From Sphingopyxis solisilvae (lineage in GTDB: Bacteria; Pseudomonadota; Alphaproteobacteria; Sphingomonadales; Sphingomonadaceae), in contig NZ_JADKYM010000014.1 in assembly GCF_015475875.1 (NCBI RefSeq), forward strand, positions 1-64,000: a DNA stretch of 64,000 nucleotides, given 5' to 3'. Every line of letters starts with the position of its first letter. Position 1 is the stretch's first letter. A model generated the notes under the pieces. It was not told where the DNA came from. It searched no databases and saw nothing but the letters and a program-made list of their open reading frames with translations. Both the position numbers and the translations under genes were made by a program. Below are positions 17,520 to 25,114 of this stretch, in pieces.

Positions 17520-17978
17520 AGCAGCGTCGCCGCGACCCGGCGGCGCTGCTGTCGCTGTGTGGTCATTCCCTGTCCGACACTGCCGGCGCGCGCAGGCACA
17601 AGGAAGCAGGCTATCACCTCCAAACGGCTCGGATCGTCGCTGCCTTCCGCGCGGCGCCATGGTGTCGCGGCGGCGCGCGGGTGACGGACCGCATGCAAGC
17701 CGCCCATGGGTTCAGATCGGACCTATTGCCGCTCTGACGCTGGCCGCGCGCACCAGCGAGCTGGTCGCTCGCCGTACGCCATCCGCCTGAAGCGGTTTGG
17801 AGTAGACGTCCCGCTGACCAATCGCGGTGCATTTGCGCCAAAGGCATTGGCTCGCGCGAGTAGCTCTCGCCACGCCCGCGCGCCATCCTCGAATTGCCTC
17901 CGTTCCGGACTCATCTCTGCGCTGTGCTAATCCGCCGTTTACCGCTCCTGGCCGACGTCACCGTCAGGGGGTGCCGTC
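17520..17978. other. Gap before the c-di-GMP enzyme gene
   Basis: No gene is supported. A minus-strand frame at 17723-17914 (63 residues, starting MSPERRQFEDGARAWRELLA) has plausible composition but no recognised family, and it overlaps other weak frames. Confidence 0.35.
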
Positions 17979-20309
17979 ATGTTCAGAGTGATCGAATGTA
18001 TCGTTGGCCAGCATGATCTGCGGCTTGTGCTGCTGGCGGCGCTGGTATGGCTGCTGGGGAGCGCGGCGTTGTTTCTGCTGCTCAAACGGTCGATCGACTG
18101 CGTCGAGGCGCGGCGGCGGCAATGGCTCGCCATCGCTGCCGTGGCCGCCGGGGTCGGTGTCTGGGCCACGCATTTTATCTCGATGCTGGCCTATGAGGGA
18201 TCGATGCCGATGCACTTCGATCCGGCGCTGACCGCGCTTTCGGTGGCGATCGCGATCATTGCCTTCTGGGCCGCCTTCCTCGCTGCGGGCCGTCATTTCT
18301 CGATCCTGCGCTGCCATGCCGCGGGTGTCCTCGCCGCGCTCGGCGTATCGGCGATGCATTTTACCGGGATGCAGGCGATCGTGGCGCCGGCAGTCATCCG
18401 CGTCGATATGCCGGCGGTGATCGTGGCCTTCCTGCTCCTGGCGGCCTGTTTCGTGACCGCCTTCATTCTTTTCGGGAGGCTTCGCGACCCGGTGCGCATC
18501 GCCTTACCCGCTCTATTTGCACTGCTGGGGGTCGTCATCCTCCACTACACGGCCATGTCGGCAACCATATTGGCGCCCGATCCGTCGCGCGGGATTGGGA
18601 CCGCCGATGCCAGCGACGGCTGGCTGGTCGTTGCCATCACGGTTGCCACGGTCGGTCTTATCGTGTGCGTCCTCGTCGGCGCCTTCCTCGACCGGATGGT
18701 GACCGACCTTCGGGGCTTCGCCGATGCGACGCTCGAGGGGATCGCCATCTTGAGCGGCGGCCGGATTATCGAGGCGAACGGCCAGCTCGCGCGTCTGCTC
18801 GGGGTCGAGGCGGCGACGCTCGTCGGGTCGGACCCCGGGCGCTGGTTCACGACCGCCGACGGGCTCGCAATTCCGTCGCTGCGCGGCGAGCCCGCCGAAG
18901 CGACGCTCACCGGCAGCGGAGATGACGGCCAGATTGTCGAGATTGCGGCGCATGCGGTCGAATATCGCGGCAAGGCCTGCCAGGTTCTCGCCGTGCGCGA
19001 CCTCACGGCGCGCAAGCGCGCCGAACTGCAGGTCGAACATCTTGCCGCCCATGACGCGCTGACCGGCCTTCCCAACCGGATGCGCTTTACCGCTGTCCTC
19101 GACAATCTGGTCCGGAGCGGGGAGAGTTTTGCGCTGCTCGCGCTCGATCTTGATCGCTTCAAGGCGGTCAACGATATCTTCGGTCATGCCGCGGGCGATG
19201 CGATCCTGTGCCGCGTCGCTGCGCTGCTGCGCGCGGCCGTTGACGAGAAGGATCTTGTCGCGCGGATCGGCGGCGACGAATTTCTCATCCTCCAGCGTAA
19301 CATCGCGAGCGACGCCGACGCACAGGCGCTTGTGCGCCGCCTGTTTGCCGATTTTGCGGCCGAGATGGACATCACCCGCGATCCGATGGCGGTCGGGGTC
19401 AGTATCGGCGTTGCCCTGTTCCCGACCGATGCCGATTGCGGCGAGCGGCTGCGCCACAATGCCGATGTCGCGCTTTACCGCGCCAAGGAGCGCGGCCGCG
19501 GCACCGCCTGCTTCTTCGATCTCGAGATGGACCGCCAGGTTCGCGAGCGGCGCGAGCTCGAGCATGACCTGCGGCATGCCATCACCCGCGGCCAGCTCAG
19601 CCTGTTGTTCCAGCCGCTCGTCGCGACCGAGGGCGGGACGATCGTGGGATATGAGGCGCTGCTGCGCTGGGCGCATCCGCGGCGCGGCTCGGTCCCGCCC
19701 GAAGTCTTTGTACCGATCGCCGAGGATGTCGGCGCGATCATTCCCATTGGCGAATGGGTGCTGCACCAGGCATGCCGCGCCGCGATGCAATGGCCCGAGC
19801 ATGTCAGCGTCGCGGTCAATGTCTCGGCGGTACAGTTCCAGCTCCCCAATCTCGCCGCAGTGGTCGAGGAAGCACTGCGGCGCAGCGGGCTTGCGGCGGG
19901 GCGCCTCGAGATCGAAATCACCGAAAGCGTGATGCTGCGCGACCGCGCCGAGGCGCTGGCCACGATGTACCGGCTCAAGGCACTTGGCGTGCGTATCGTG
20001 ATGGACGATTTCGGGACCGGATATTCATCGCTCTCGAACCTCCAGGCCTTTCCCTTCGACAAGATCAAGATCGACCGCAGCTTTGTGAGCCATGTGACCG
20101 ACGATGAATCGGCGCGCTCGATCATCCGCGCGATCGTCGGACTCGGGCGCAGTCTCGACCTGCCCGTGGTCGCCGAGGGGGTCGAGACCGAAGAGCAGCG
20201 CCGGATGGTGCTTGAGGAAGGCTGCCCGCAAGCGCAAGGCTTCCTGTTCGGCGCGCCCGCCGCGGCCATCGTCGGAGCGCCGCGCTTTCTGCGGGTCGTG
20301 GGCGAATAG
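17979..20309 (+). CDS. MHYT-PAS-GGDEF-EAL cyclic-di-GMP enzyme
   Basis: The 776-residue protein starts with a seven-helix MHYT sensor (about 1-235) showing the repeated His-Tyr type motifs ATHFISM, MHFTGM and LHYTAM, thought to bind copper and sense oxygen, CO or NO. A short PAS-like segment (about 240-345) leads to a GGDEF domain (about 355-515) with intact ARIGGDEF and an EAL domain (about 530-770) with YEALLRW, DDFGTGYSS and VVAEGVET. Both catalytic motifs are present, so it could make or degrade c-di-GMP; in such hybrids the phosphodiesterase often dominates. It lies alone, with a GC hairpin after it. It may influence pili and exopolysaccharide made elsewhere in the window (inference). 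Confidence 0.95.
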   Translation: MFRVIECIVGQHDLRLVLLAALVWLLGSAALFLLLKRSIDCVEARRRQWLAIAAVAAGVGVWATHFISMLAYEGSMPMHFDPALTALSVAIAIIAFWAAFLAAGRHFSILRCHAAGVLAALGVSAMHFTGMQAIVAPAVIRVDMPAVIVAFLLLAACFVTAFILFGRLRDPVRIALPALFALLGVVILHYTAMSATILAPDPSRGIGTADASDGWLVVAITVATVGLIVCVLVGAFLDRMVTDLRGFADATLEGIAILSGGRIIEANGQLARLLGVEAATLVGSDPGRWFTTADGLAIPSLRGEPAEATLTGSGDDGQIVEIAAHAVEYRGKACQVLAVRDLTARKRAELQVEHLAAHDALTGLPNRMRFTAVLDNLVRSGESFALLALDLDRFKAVNDIFGHAAGDAILCRVAALLRAAVDEKDLVARIGGDEFLILQRNIASDADAQALVRRLFADFAAEMDITRDPMAVGVSIGVALFPTDADCGERLRHNADVALYRAKERGRGTACFFDLEMDRQVRERRELEHDLRHAITRGQLSLLFQPLVATEGGTIVGYEALLRWAHPRRGSVPPEVFVPIAEDVGAIIPIGEWVLHQACRAAMQWPEHVSVAVNVSAVQFQLPNLAAVVEEALRRSGLAAGRLEIEITESVMLRDRAEALATMYRLKALGVRIVMDDFGTGYSSLSNLQAFPFDKIKIDRSFVSHVTDDESARSIIRAIVGLGRSLDLPVVAEGVETEEQRRMVLEEGCPQAQGFLFGAPAAAIVGAPRFLRVVGE

Positions 20310-20357
20310 GGTCTGCGCTTCACTTCGCGCGCGAATATATCGGCAGATGCTCGCCCG

Positions 20358-20373
20358 GCCGCCTCGCGGCGGC
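20358..20373. terminator. GC hairpin between convergent genes
   Basis: GCCGCC-TCGC-GGCGGC is a perfect short stem in the 66-base space between the convergent c-di-GMP gene and the MarR-like gene. It lacks a T-run, so a bidirectional terminator role is plausible, not proven. Confidence 0.35.
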
Positions 20374-20375
20374 GA

Positions 20376-20873
20376 CTATTCCGTTTCGGTCGTTCGTGAA
20401 AAGCTCGGGGCCTCCCTTTCAGTTTCGCTGCGGAGATGGGCGGTCATGCGCTCGAGGCCCTGTTCGGTGAGCAGGACATGGACCACGCGCTGGTCCTCGC
20501 GCGAACGCACGCGGGTTACCAGTCCTGCCGAACGGAGTTTGCCGATCCAACGCAGCGCGGTCGTTTGCGGTACGGCCGCGGCAATACAGAGACTGTGACT
20601 GCTGACCTGCTTGCCGCGGTGGTGATGGACGAACAGGTCGAGGAGCATGTCCCAGGCGGGGTCGGCAAAGAGTGCGCCGCCGAACCGCGCGTCACGGCGG
20701 CGGCGGCGGGCATATTCGGCCTCCGCCGCTGCCGCCAGCAGTGCGCCGTCGTCGTTGCCGTGCCCGCGAGCGCAGGCCGCCGCCTTGCATCGCAGATATC
20801 CGGCCCCGGCGACCTCGGCCTTGCCTGCAAAGTGGGTGGCAGCGGCCGCGATATGATCGGGCGTGCCGCTCAC
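20376..20873 (-). CDS. Winged-helix (MarR-like) regulator A
   Basis: This 165-residue protein has an Ala/Arg-rich N-terminus and a winged helix from about 70 to 150: DPAWDMLLDLF, SLCIAAAVPQTTALRWIGKL (recognition helix) and a wing with VRSREDQRVVHVLLTEQG. It is MarR-like by eye. It shares the core pattern PAWDMLLDL then SLCxAAAVPxTTALR with the protein at 23268-23888, so the two are paralogues. The start is a GTG at 20873 that overlaps the stop of the RadC-like gene (GTGA), so the two are co-translated. DNA target unknown. Confidence 0.78.
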   Translation of the reverse strand: MSGTPDHIAAAATHFAGKAEVAGAGYLRCKAAACARGHGNDDGALLAAAAEAEYARRRRRDARFGGALFADPAWDMLLDLFVHHHRGKQVSSHSLCIAAAVPQTTALRWIGKLRSAGLVTRVRSREDQRVVHVLLTEQGLERMTAHLRSETEREAPSFSRTTETE

Positions 20874-21454
20874 AGCAGGCCTCGTTCGCGCATGCTGACG
20901 ATCGCGCCGGCGCCGACGATGAGGTGGTCCAGAAGGACGATGTCGACCGCGCGCGTCAGCCGTGCGATCCGCCGTGTATATCGTATGTCGGCGGAACTCG
21001 GTTCGGCCGAGCCCGAGGGGTGGTTATGGGCGAGCAGAATGCCGTGGGCGCCGACGTCGAAGGCGCGGCTCAGCAGCAGGCGCAAACTGACATGGGCAGC
21101 GCCGGGCGAGCCGGTGGCGATCCGCTCGTCGGCGAGATAGCCCCATTCGCCGGTAACGAAGGTGACGTGGACGGATTCATTGGGCGATGATCCGATGACG
21201 AGGCGCAGAAAGTCGCGATATTGCGGATCGCGGGGCGAGACCGCGGTCCGCCTTATATCTTCACGCAGTCCGGCCTCGACGAGGCGCCGCGCCGCCACCA
21301 GCGCGGGGACGAGATCGGCATCCTTGCCGAGCGCGGCGGCGAGCTGTTCGCCGGGCGCCGCGAGCGCACGCCCGAGGCCGCCGAAATGGCCGATCAGCCG
21401 GTCGGCCGCGACCGCGGCGCGGGCGCCTGCGAGCGGGGCGAGGAGTTCCGCCAC
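20870..21454 (-). CDS. RadC/JAB-domain protein
   Basis: About 194 residues. The C-terminal two-thirds is a RadC-type JAB/MPN domain with the metal motif LLAHNHPSG followed by SSADI, and the family's end DHLIVGAGAIVSMRERGLL. RadC proteins are JAMM-like metalloproteins whose role remains unclear despite the DNA-repair name. The open frame extends to 21637, but that part overlaps the membrane-protein gene and reads like noise. I place the start at the in-frame GTG at 21454, which still overlaps the upstream gene by 61 bases. The downstream gene is coupled by GTGA. Confidence 0.82.
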   Translation of the reverse strand: MAELLAPLAGARAAVAADRLIGHFGGLGRALAAPGEQLAAALGKDADLVPALVAARRLVEAGLREDIRRTAVSPRDPQYRDFLRLVIGSSPNESVHVTFVTGEWGYLADERIATGSPGAAHVSLRLLLSRAFDVGAHGILLAHNHPSGSAEPSSADIRYTRRIARLTRAVDIVLLDHLIVGAGAIVSMRERGLL

Positions 21455-21888
21455 GATCTGTACGGCCCGAGGGTCTTCGCCCGTCGGGCATGGGTGGCGA
21501 TCCCCCCGGCAAGGATCAGCAGGATGATGTAATAGGGGCCGTAGCTCATCAGCCCGTAGGCGAGCATCGGCAGCACCTCGGTCAGATCGCGCGCGAAATG
21601 CGAGAGGAGGGAGACCAGTTGGAAGGCCGCGAGCCATAGGGGATACACCCTGTTTGCACCGAGCGCGACGGCGATAAATGCCGCCGCCACGCTGGCGTCC
21701 ATGACAAGATGACCGGTGTCGACGGTCTCGAAGACCGGGTAGCGAACGAGGATATGATAGATCGGATCGACAAGGGTCACGAGAACAAGCGCCGCGGCGC
21801 AGACTTTCTCCGGGCCGGCGCCCCAGCGCAGCGCAGCGGCGCCGAGGAGACCGACCAACGTGAAATTAACGTACATGAGAATGTCCAC
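21394..21888 (-). CDS. Small polytopic membrane protein
   Basis: The 164-residue protein has about four or five hydrophobic helices (VNFTLVGLLGAAALRWG at the start; VMDASVAAAFIAVALGANRV; YGPYYIILLILAGGIATHA near the end) and a basic tail. I do not recognise a named family. The frame begins with GTG at 21888; an ATG at 21876 is an alternative. It sits between a small conserved protein and the RadC-like gene on the same strand, so it probably belongs to the same transcript. Confidence 0.68.
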   Translation of the reverse strand: MDILMYVNFTLVGLLGAAALRWGAGPEKVCAAALVLVTLVDPIYHILVRYPVFETVDTGHLVMDASVAAAFIAVALGANRVYPLWLAAFQLVSLLSHFARDLTEVLPMLAYGLMSYGPYYIILLILAGGIATHARRAKTLGPYRSWRNSSPRSQAPAPRSRPTG

Positions 21889-21926
21889 GGCGAAGCTGTG
21901 CGCTCCGCCCGTCGCGGCGTCAAGGA

Positions 21927-22268
21927 TCAGGCTGCGGCCTGCACCGGCTCGCTGTCCTCGGCAAAGGTCAGCGTCACTTCATGGCCGGGGCCGCCGGTAA
22001 TCTGGACCCGCGCCTCATTGAGCGCATTGTGCGAGCGGAACACATCATTTGCCGAGCTGATGTCCGACTGGATCGCCCGACCGAGGCGCACGATGGCATC
22101 CTGGCCGATATGCGGGGCCGGGATATCCTCGACCTGGCGAGCGCGCAGGATCGAGCTCAATACCTCGAGTTTGGCGAGCAGGCTTTCGTCCGCCTTGGCC
22201 TCGGCCGAACGGATCTGGTGGCGGATGCGCGCCATATAGGCGGGTACCGCTGTGTTGGTGGCTGTCAT
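21927..22268 (-). CDS. Small conserved protein of unknown function
   Basis: A 113-residue, mostly helical protein (MTATNTAVPAYMARIRHQIR at the start, then AEAKADESLLAKLEVLSSIL; tail PGHEVTLTFAEDSEPVQAAA). No signal peptide, membrane helix or known motif is seen. The ATG at 22268 is chosen because GGGGGGGAA lies upstream. It lies between the LuxR-type gene (64 bases) and the membrane protein (39 bases), all on one strand. Function unknown. Confidence 0.65.
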   Translation of the reverse strand: MTATNTAVPAYMARIRHQIRSAEAKADESLLAKLEVLSSILRARQVEDIPAPHIGQDAIVRLGRAIQSDISSANDVFRSHNALNEARVQITGGPGHEVTLTFAEDSEPVQAAA

Positions 22269-22331
22269 GTCCAATTCCCCCCCGTCGCGCAGCCCGCGCG
22301 CGCGCCGTTGCTTGCCTAGTGCCGGGGCCGG

Positions 22332-22895
22332 CTAGCCGATCGCATCCGCGAGCGCCCTGGCCGCTGCAAGTATGAGCACCAGGGAGGCGATGATCGCGGC
22401 CAGAAGGATCGCGATGACCGCACCGCGGGTGAGGGTGGCATTGTTGCCGTCGAGCACCCCGGGGACGATGCGCGGTTCGTCTCGCGGCTTCCAGGGCGCC
22501 TCGATCGACATGACGACCGGGTCCTCGAACGCAGCATAGCAGGCCTCGCTGTCCCGCTGCGGAATTGGCGCGGTTGGGGGCGTTTCGGCCAGTTGTAGAA
22601 TTTGCCGTCCGCTTTCTACACATGGCGCCGCGGCGGTCGTTTCATTCCGGCCGCGCGGTCCGGCGGCGTCGGCCCGGTCCACCCAGAGGCGGTAGCGTCG
22701 AATGACCTCGTGCCGGGTCACCCCGCCGAGCCGGGCGCGCACGACCTCGATGCGGCGGTTGACCGATGTTTCCGAAATGCCGAGTGTGGAGGCAATCTCC
22801 TTGCTTGTGCGCGCGTGGAGCAGCTGGTCGAGCACGGCCTTTTGCCGTTCGGTCAGGAAGAGGAAGTCGCTCGTCGGTTTTCGGGGTGGCAGCAT
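22332..22895 (-). CDS. LuxR-type HTH protein with C-terminal membrane anchor
   Basis: The 187-residue protein has an N-terminal LuxR/GerE-type helix-turn-helix (about 12-65: LTERQKAVLDQLL, TSKEIASTLGISETSVNRRI, VRARLGG), a linker, and one strongly hydrophobic segment near the C-terminus (about 162-184; AVIAILLAAIIASLVLILAA). This order, HTH first and membrane anchor last, suggests a membrane-tethered regulator that may be released or may act at the membrane. It has no receiver domain. It heads a minus-strand cluster leading to the RadC-like and MarR-like genes. Confidence 0.8.
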   Translation of the reverse strand: MLPPRKPTSDFLFLTERQKAVLDQLLHARTSKEIASTLGISETSVNRRIEVVRARLGGVTRHEVIRRYRLWVDRADAAGPRGRNETTAAAPCVESGRQILQLAETPPTAPIPQRDSEACYAAFEDPVVMSIEAPWKPRDEPRIVPGVLDGNNATLTRGAVIAILLAAIIASLVLILAAARALADAIG

Positions 22896-23267
22896 CGGTT
22901 CAGCCGGGTCACTCGGTCATCGCAGGAAGCCGATACGCGGCCGACGGTCGGCACCGGGGCGGATCGCCGCTGCCGCAGCAGCAGGCGCCGCGCCCGCGGC
23001 ACAGAGCCGCGACGTTGGAGGAAATCGGGAGAAACCAGGCGGGGTTTGGGCAGTCCGGGCGGCTTGAGCGGCATGTGAGCATATTGGCGATCGCAAGTCT
23101 TTCTGGCCCCGGCACCACCCCGCCGGCTCGCCGATTGTTAGCCGATGTCCCGCCCGGGAGGGAGTGAAATGCGACCAGATCATTGCCAGACTGACAGCAT
23201 CGTCAGACCGTGGTGGCGCAGGTCCGCTTCGCGCGGCGACCAATGGTGCCGGACGGGAAGAATCTCG
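22896..23267. other. Upstream region of the LuxR-type gene
   Basis: No gene is supported. It should hold the promoter of the minus-strand cluster. CTGAC and GTCAG in 23190-23208 form a weak short hairpin. Overlapping frames here are GC-rich noise. Confidence 0.35.
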
Positions 23268-23888
23268 TCAGTGGCGGCTGCCGCTGACCGCATCGAAATA
23301 GGCGTCGAGACCGCTGCGCGCTGCGTCGGTCAGCATGAGGAAGATCCGGCGCCCGTCGGCGGGGTCGCGGCAGCGGCTGATATAGCCTTCGCCGGTGAGG
23401 CTCTCGATCGCGCGCAGGGCGGTGGTGGACGGCACCGCAGCCGCAAGGCACAGGCTCGAGACGCAGACCTTCTTGCCTTCATAGGCCGCGGCATAGAGGT
23501 CGAGCAGCATGTCCCAGGCCGGTTCGCCGAACAGCGATGCCGGCAGATGTTCGGTGCGCATGCGGCGCAGCCGGATCATCTCGCGCGCTTGCGCGGCGCG
23601 CCCTTGCGGAAATCCTGTCGGCGCCGGTGAAGGCTCGTGCGGGGGAATTGGCGGCGCGAGGTGCGGGGGAGAGGAAAGGAAGGGCGCCGCGCGGGCCATC
23701 AGTTCGGCGGCATCGCCGCCGGGTCCGGCGGCTGCGCGCCCCGCCGCGGCTTCCGCCTCGATCCCTCCGGACTTCGGGCGCTCGCGCAGCAGTTGTTCCA
23801 GCGCGATGATGAGCGCCCCGATCTGCTGCTCGTCGACCTCGGTCCCGGACCTGCGGGAGGGAGGATATGCGTCGTTTGCCCGCCCCAT
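23268..23888 (-). CDS. Winged-helix (MarR-like) regulator B
   Basis: The 206-residue protein has a long low-complexity Ala/Pro N-terminal half (about 30-105) and a C-terminal winged helix (about 115-200): GEPAWDMLLDLYAAA, SLCLAAAVPSTTALRAIESL and the wing SRCRDPADGRRIFLMLTDAA. It is a paralogue of the regulator at 20376-20873. AAGGGGA lies seven bases before the ATG at 23888. It sits between the regulator cluster and the pilus operon, and could serve either; no operator is evident. Confidence 0.78.
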   Translation of the reverse strand: MGRANDAYPPSRRSGTEVDEQQIGALIIALEQLLRERPKSGGIEAEAAAGRAAAGPGGDAAELMARAAPFLSSPPHLAPPIPPHEPSPAPTGFPQGRAAQAREMIRLRRMRTEHLPASLFGEPAWDMLLDLYAAAYEGKKVCVSSLCLAAAVPSTTALRAIESLTGEGYISRCRDPADGRRIFLMLTDAARSGLDAYFDAVSGSRH

Positions 23889-24007
23889 ATTTGTCCCCTT
23901 CGACAGGAAGATGACGACGCGATTATTGCCCGATTTAGGCCGGAACGGAAGGTAATTGATCCGAAATGGATCGGATTTCCGCTACGGCATTCATTCGTCT
24001 GGATATT

Positions 24008-25114
24008 TTAGAACTCGATATCGACACGCAGCGTGTCGCTATAGGCTCCCGCCGGCGGGGTCGCCTGGCCGGGGTCGATCAGGGCGCGGTAGGTAAAGCC
24101 CTGGAGCGTCACGGAATCGTGGATGCCGGGGTTGAGATCGGCTGCAAGGCTCGAACGCCGCGCCGCGCCCACAGCGCCCCAGCGATCGGGCGAGGTGGCT
24201 GATTTGAATATTTCATAGGCAAGATAATGGCCGCCGCCCTGCATGCGCCGCGTCGCGCCGCTCGGGTGCGATCCATTGTCGAGGCCCACAGTATAGGCAG
24301 CCCCCGCCGAGCAGCGGATCTGGATCGTCTGGGTCACCGGATCGAAGCTGCCGGCAAGCGGCGCTGCTCCGAAGTTGATCGCCGGTGCCTGGATCAGGCA
24401 GTCATTCTCGACCTCGAGGAGAATATTGACCTGGACCGGCGCGCCCGAGCCCCAGTTGGTGACCGGCCCGACGAGCGGCCTGACGAATCCAGGGCTGCTC
24501 GAATGCGCGAGGCACAAGGCGACGCCAAGCGAACAAACCGAATAATACCAGCGAATGGCAAGGCTCCCCGTATAACTTCCTGCCCGCAGCGCAGCGGTCG
24601 GTGCGGTGCGGATGTAGACCGGGATGCTGTTGCTGGTGCCCGAAAACAGGCTGAGGACGCTGATCGAGGAGAGATTGACGAAATTGCCGGCAACCAGCGC
24701 CGGGCCGCCCGGCGACAGCGACGCCTCGAACGGCAGGCTGCTGCCGCCGGGGCCGGTCAGCTGGAAACTCGAACTGTCGACCTGCATCGCGACATAATGC
24801 GCCGAGAGCAGCGCCAGCGTCACGTTGCAGGCAAGGCCCGCCGAACCGCTGCCGGTGAGCGGCGCCGCGGCGACGGCATAGCTGCTGTGACTGCCAAGAT
24901 TGGTCGACGCGCCAGCGAGCGTGCAAGCCGCGGCCGGGGCAGCGGTGAGCGAGAGCCCTAGCGCGGCGATGCCGGGCAGCCAGCGACGCGTCGCCGCAGC
25001 GAGGCGGATCGCGGCTGGAGGGTAGCGGTTTGGCCGGACGGCTATCCGAGCGGCGCGGCGGCCGTGCCCGGCAGTTTTCCGCGTGGCCGCGCGGCAGGCA
25101 GGGGTCACCGGCAT
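24008..25114 (-). CDS. Spore-coat-U domain protein, probable Csu-type pilus tip adhesin
   Basis: About 368 residues with a signal sequence after a basic leader (about 40-65; LSLTAAPAAACTL) and two SCPU domains (about 65-210 and 215-368), each with a paired Cys and a terminal strand pattern such as AGAYSDTLRVDIEF. Two-domain SCPU proteins at the end of Csu operons are tip adhesins (CsuE type). The second domain has the complementing strand pattern needed for chaperone-usher assembly. The start is the ATG at 25114, ten bases inside the usher gene's end, as usual in this operon type. Confidence 0.85.
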   Translation of the reverse strand: MPVTPACRAATRKTAGHGRRAARIAVRPNRYPPAAIRLAAATRRWLPGIAALGLSLTAAPAAACTLAGASTNLGSHSSYAVAAAPLTGSGSAGLACNVTLALLSAHYVAMQVDSSSFQLTGPGGSSLPFEASLSPGGPALVAGNFVNLSSISVLSLFSGTSNSIPVYIRTAPTAALRAGSYTGSLAIRWYYSVCSLGVALCLAHSSSPGFVRPLVGPVTNWGSGAPVQVNILLEVENDCLIQAPAINFGAAPLAGSFDPVTQTIQIRCSAGAAYTVGLDNGSHPSGATRRMQGGGHYLAYEIFKSATSPDRWGAVGAARRSSLAADLNPGIHDSVTLQGFTYRALIDPGQATPPAGAYSDTLRVDIEF

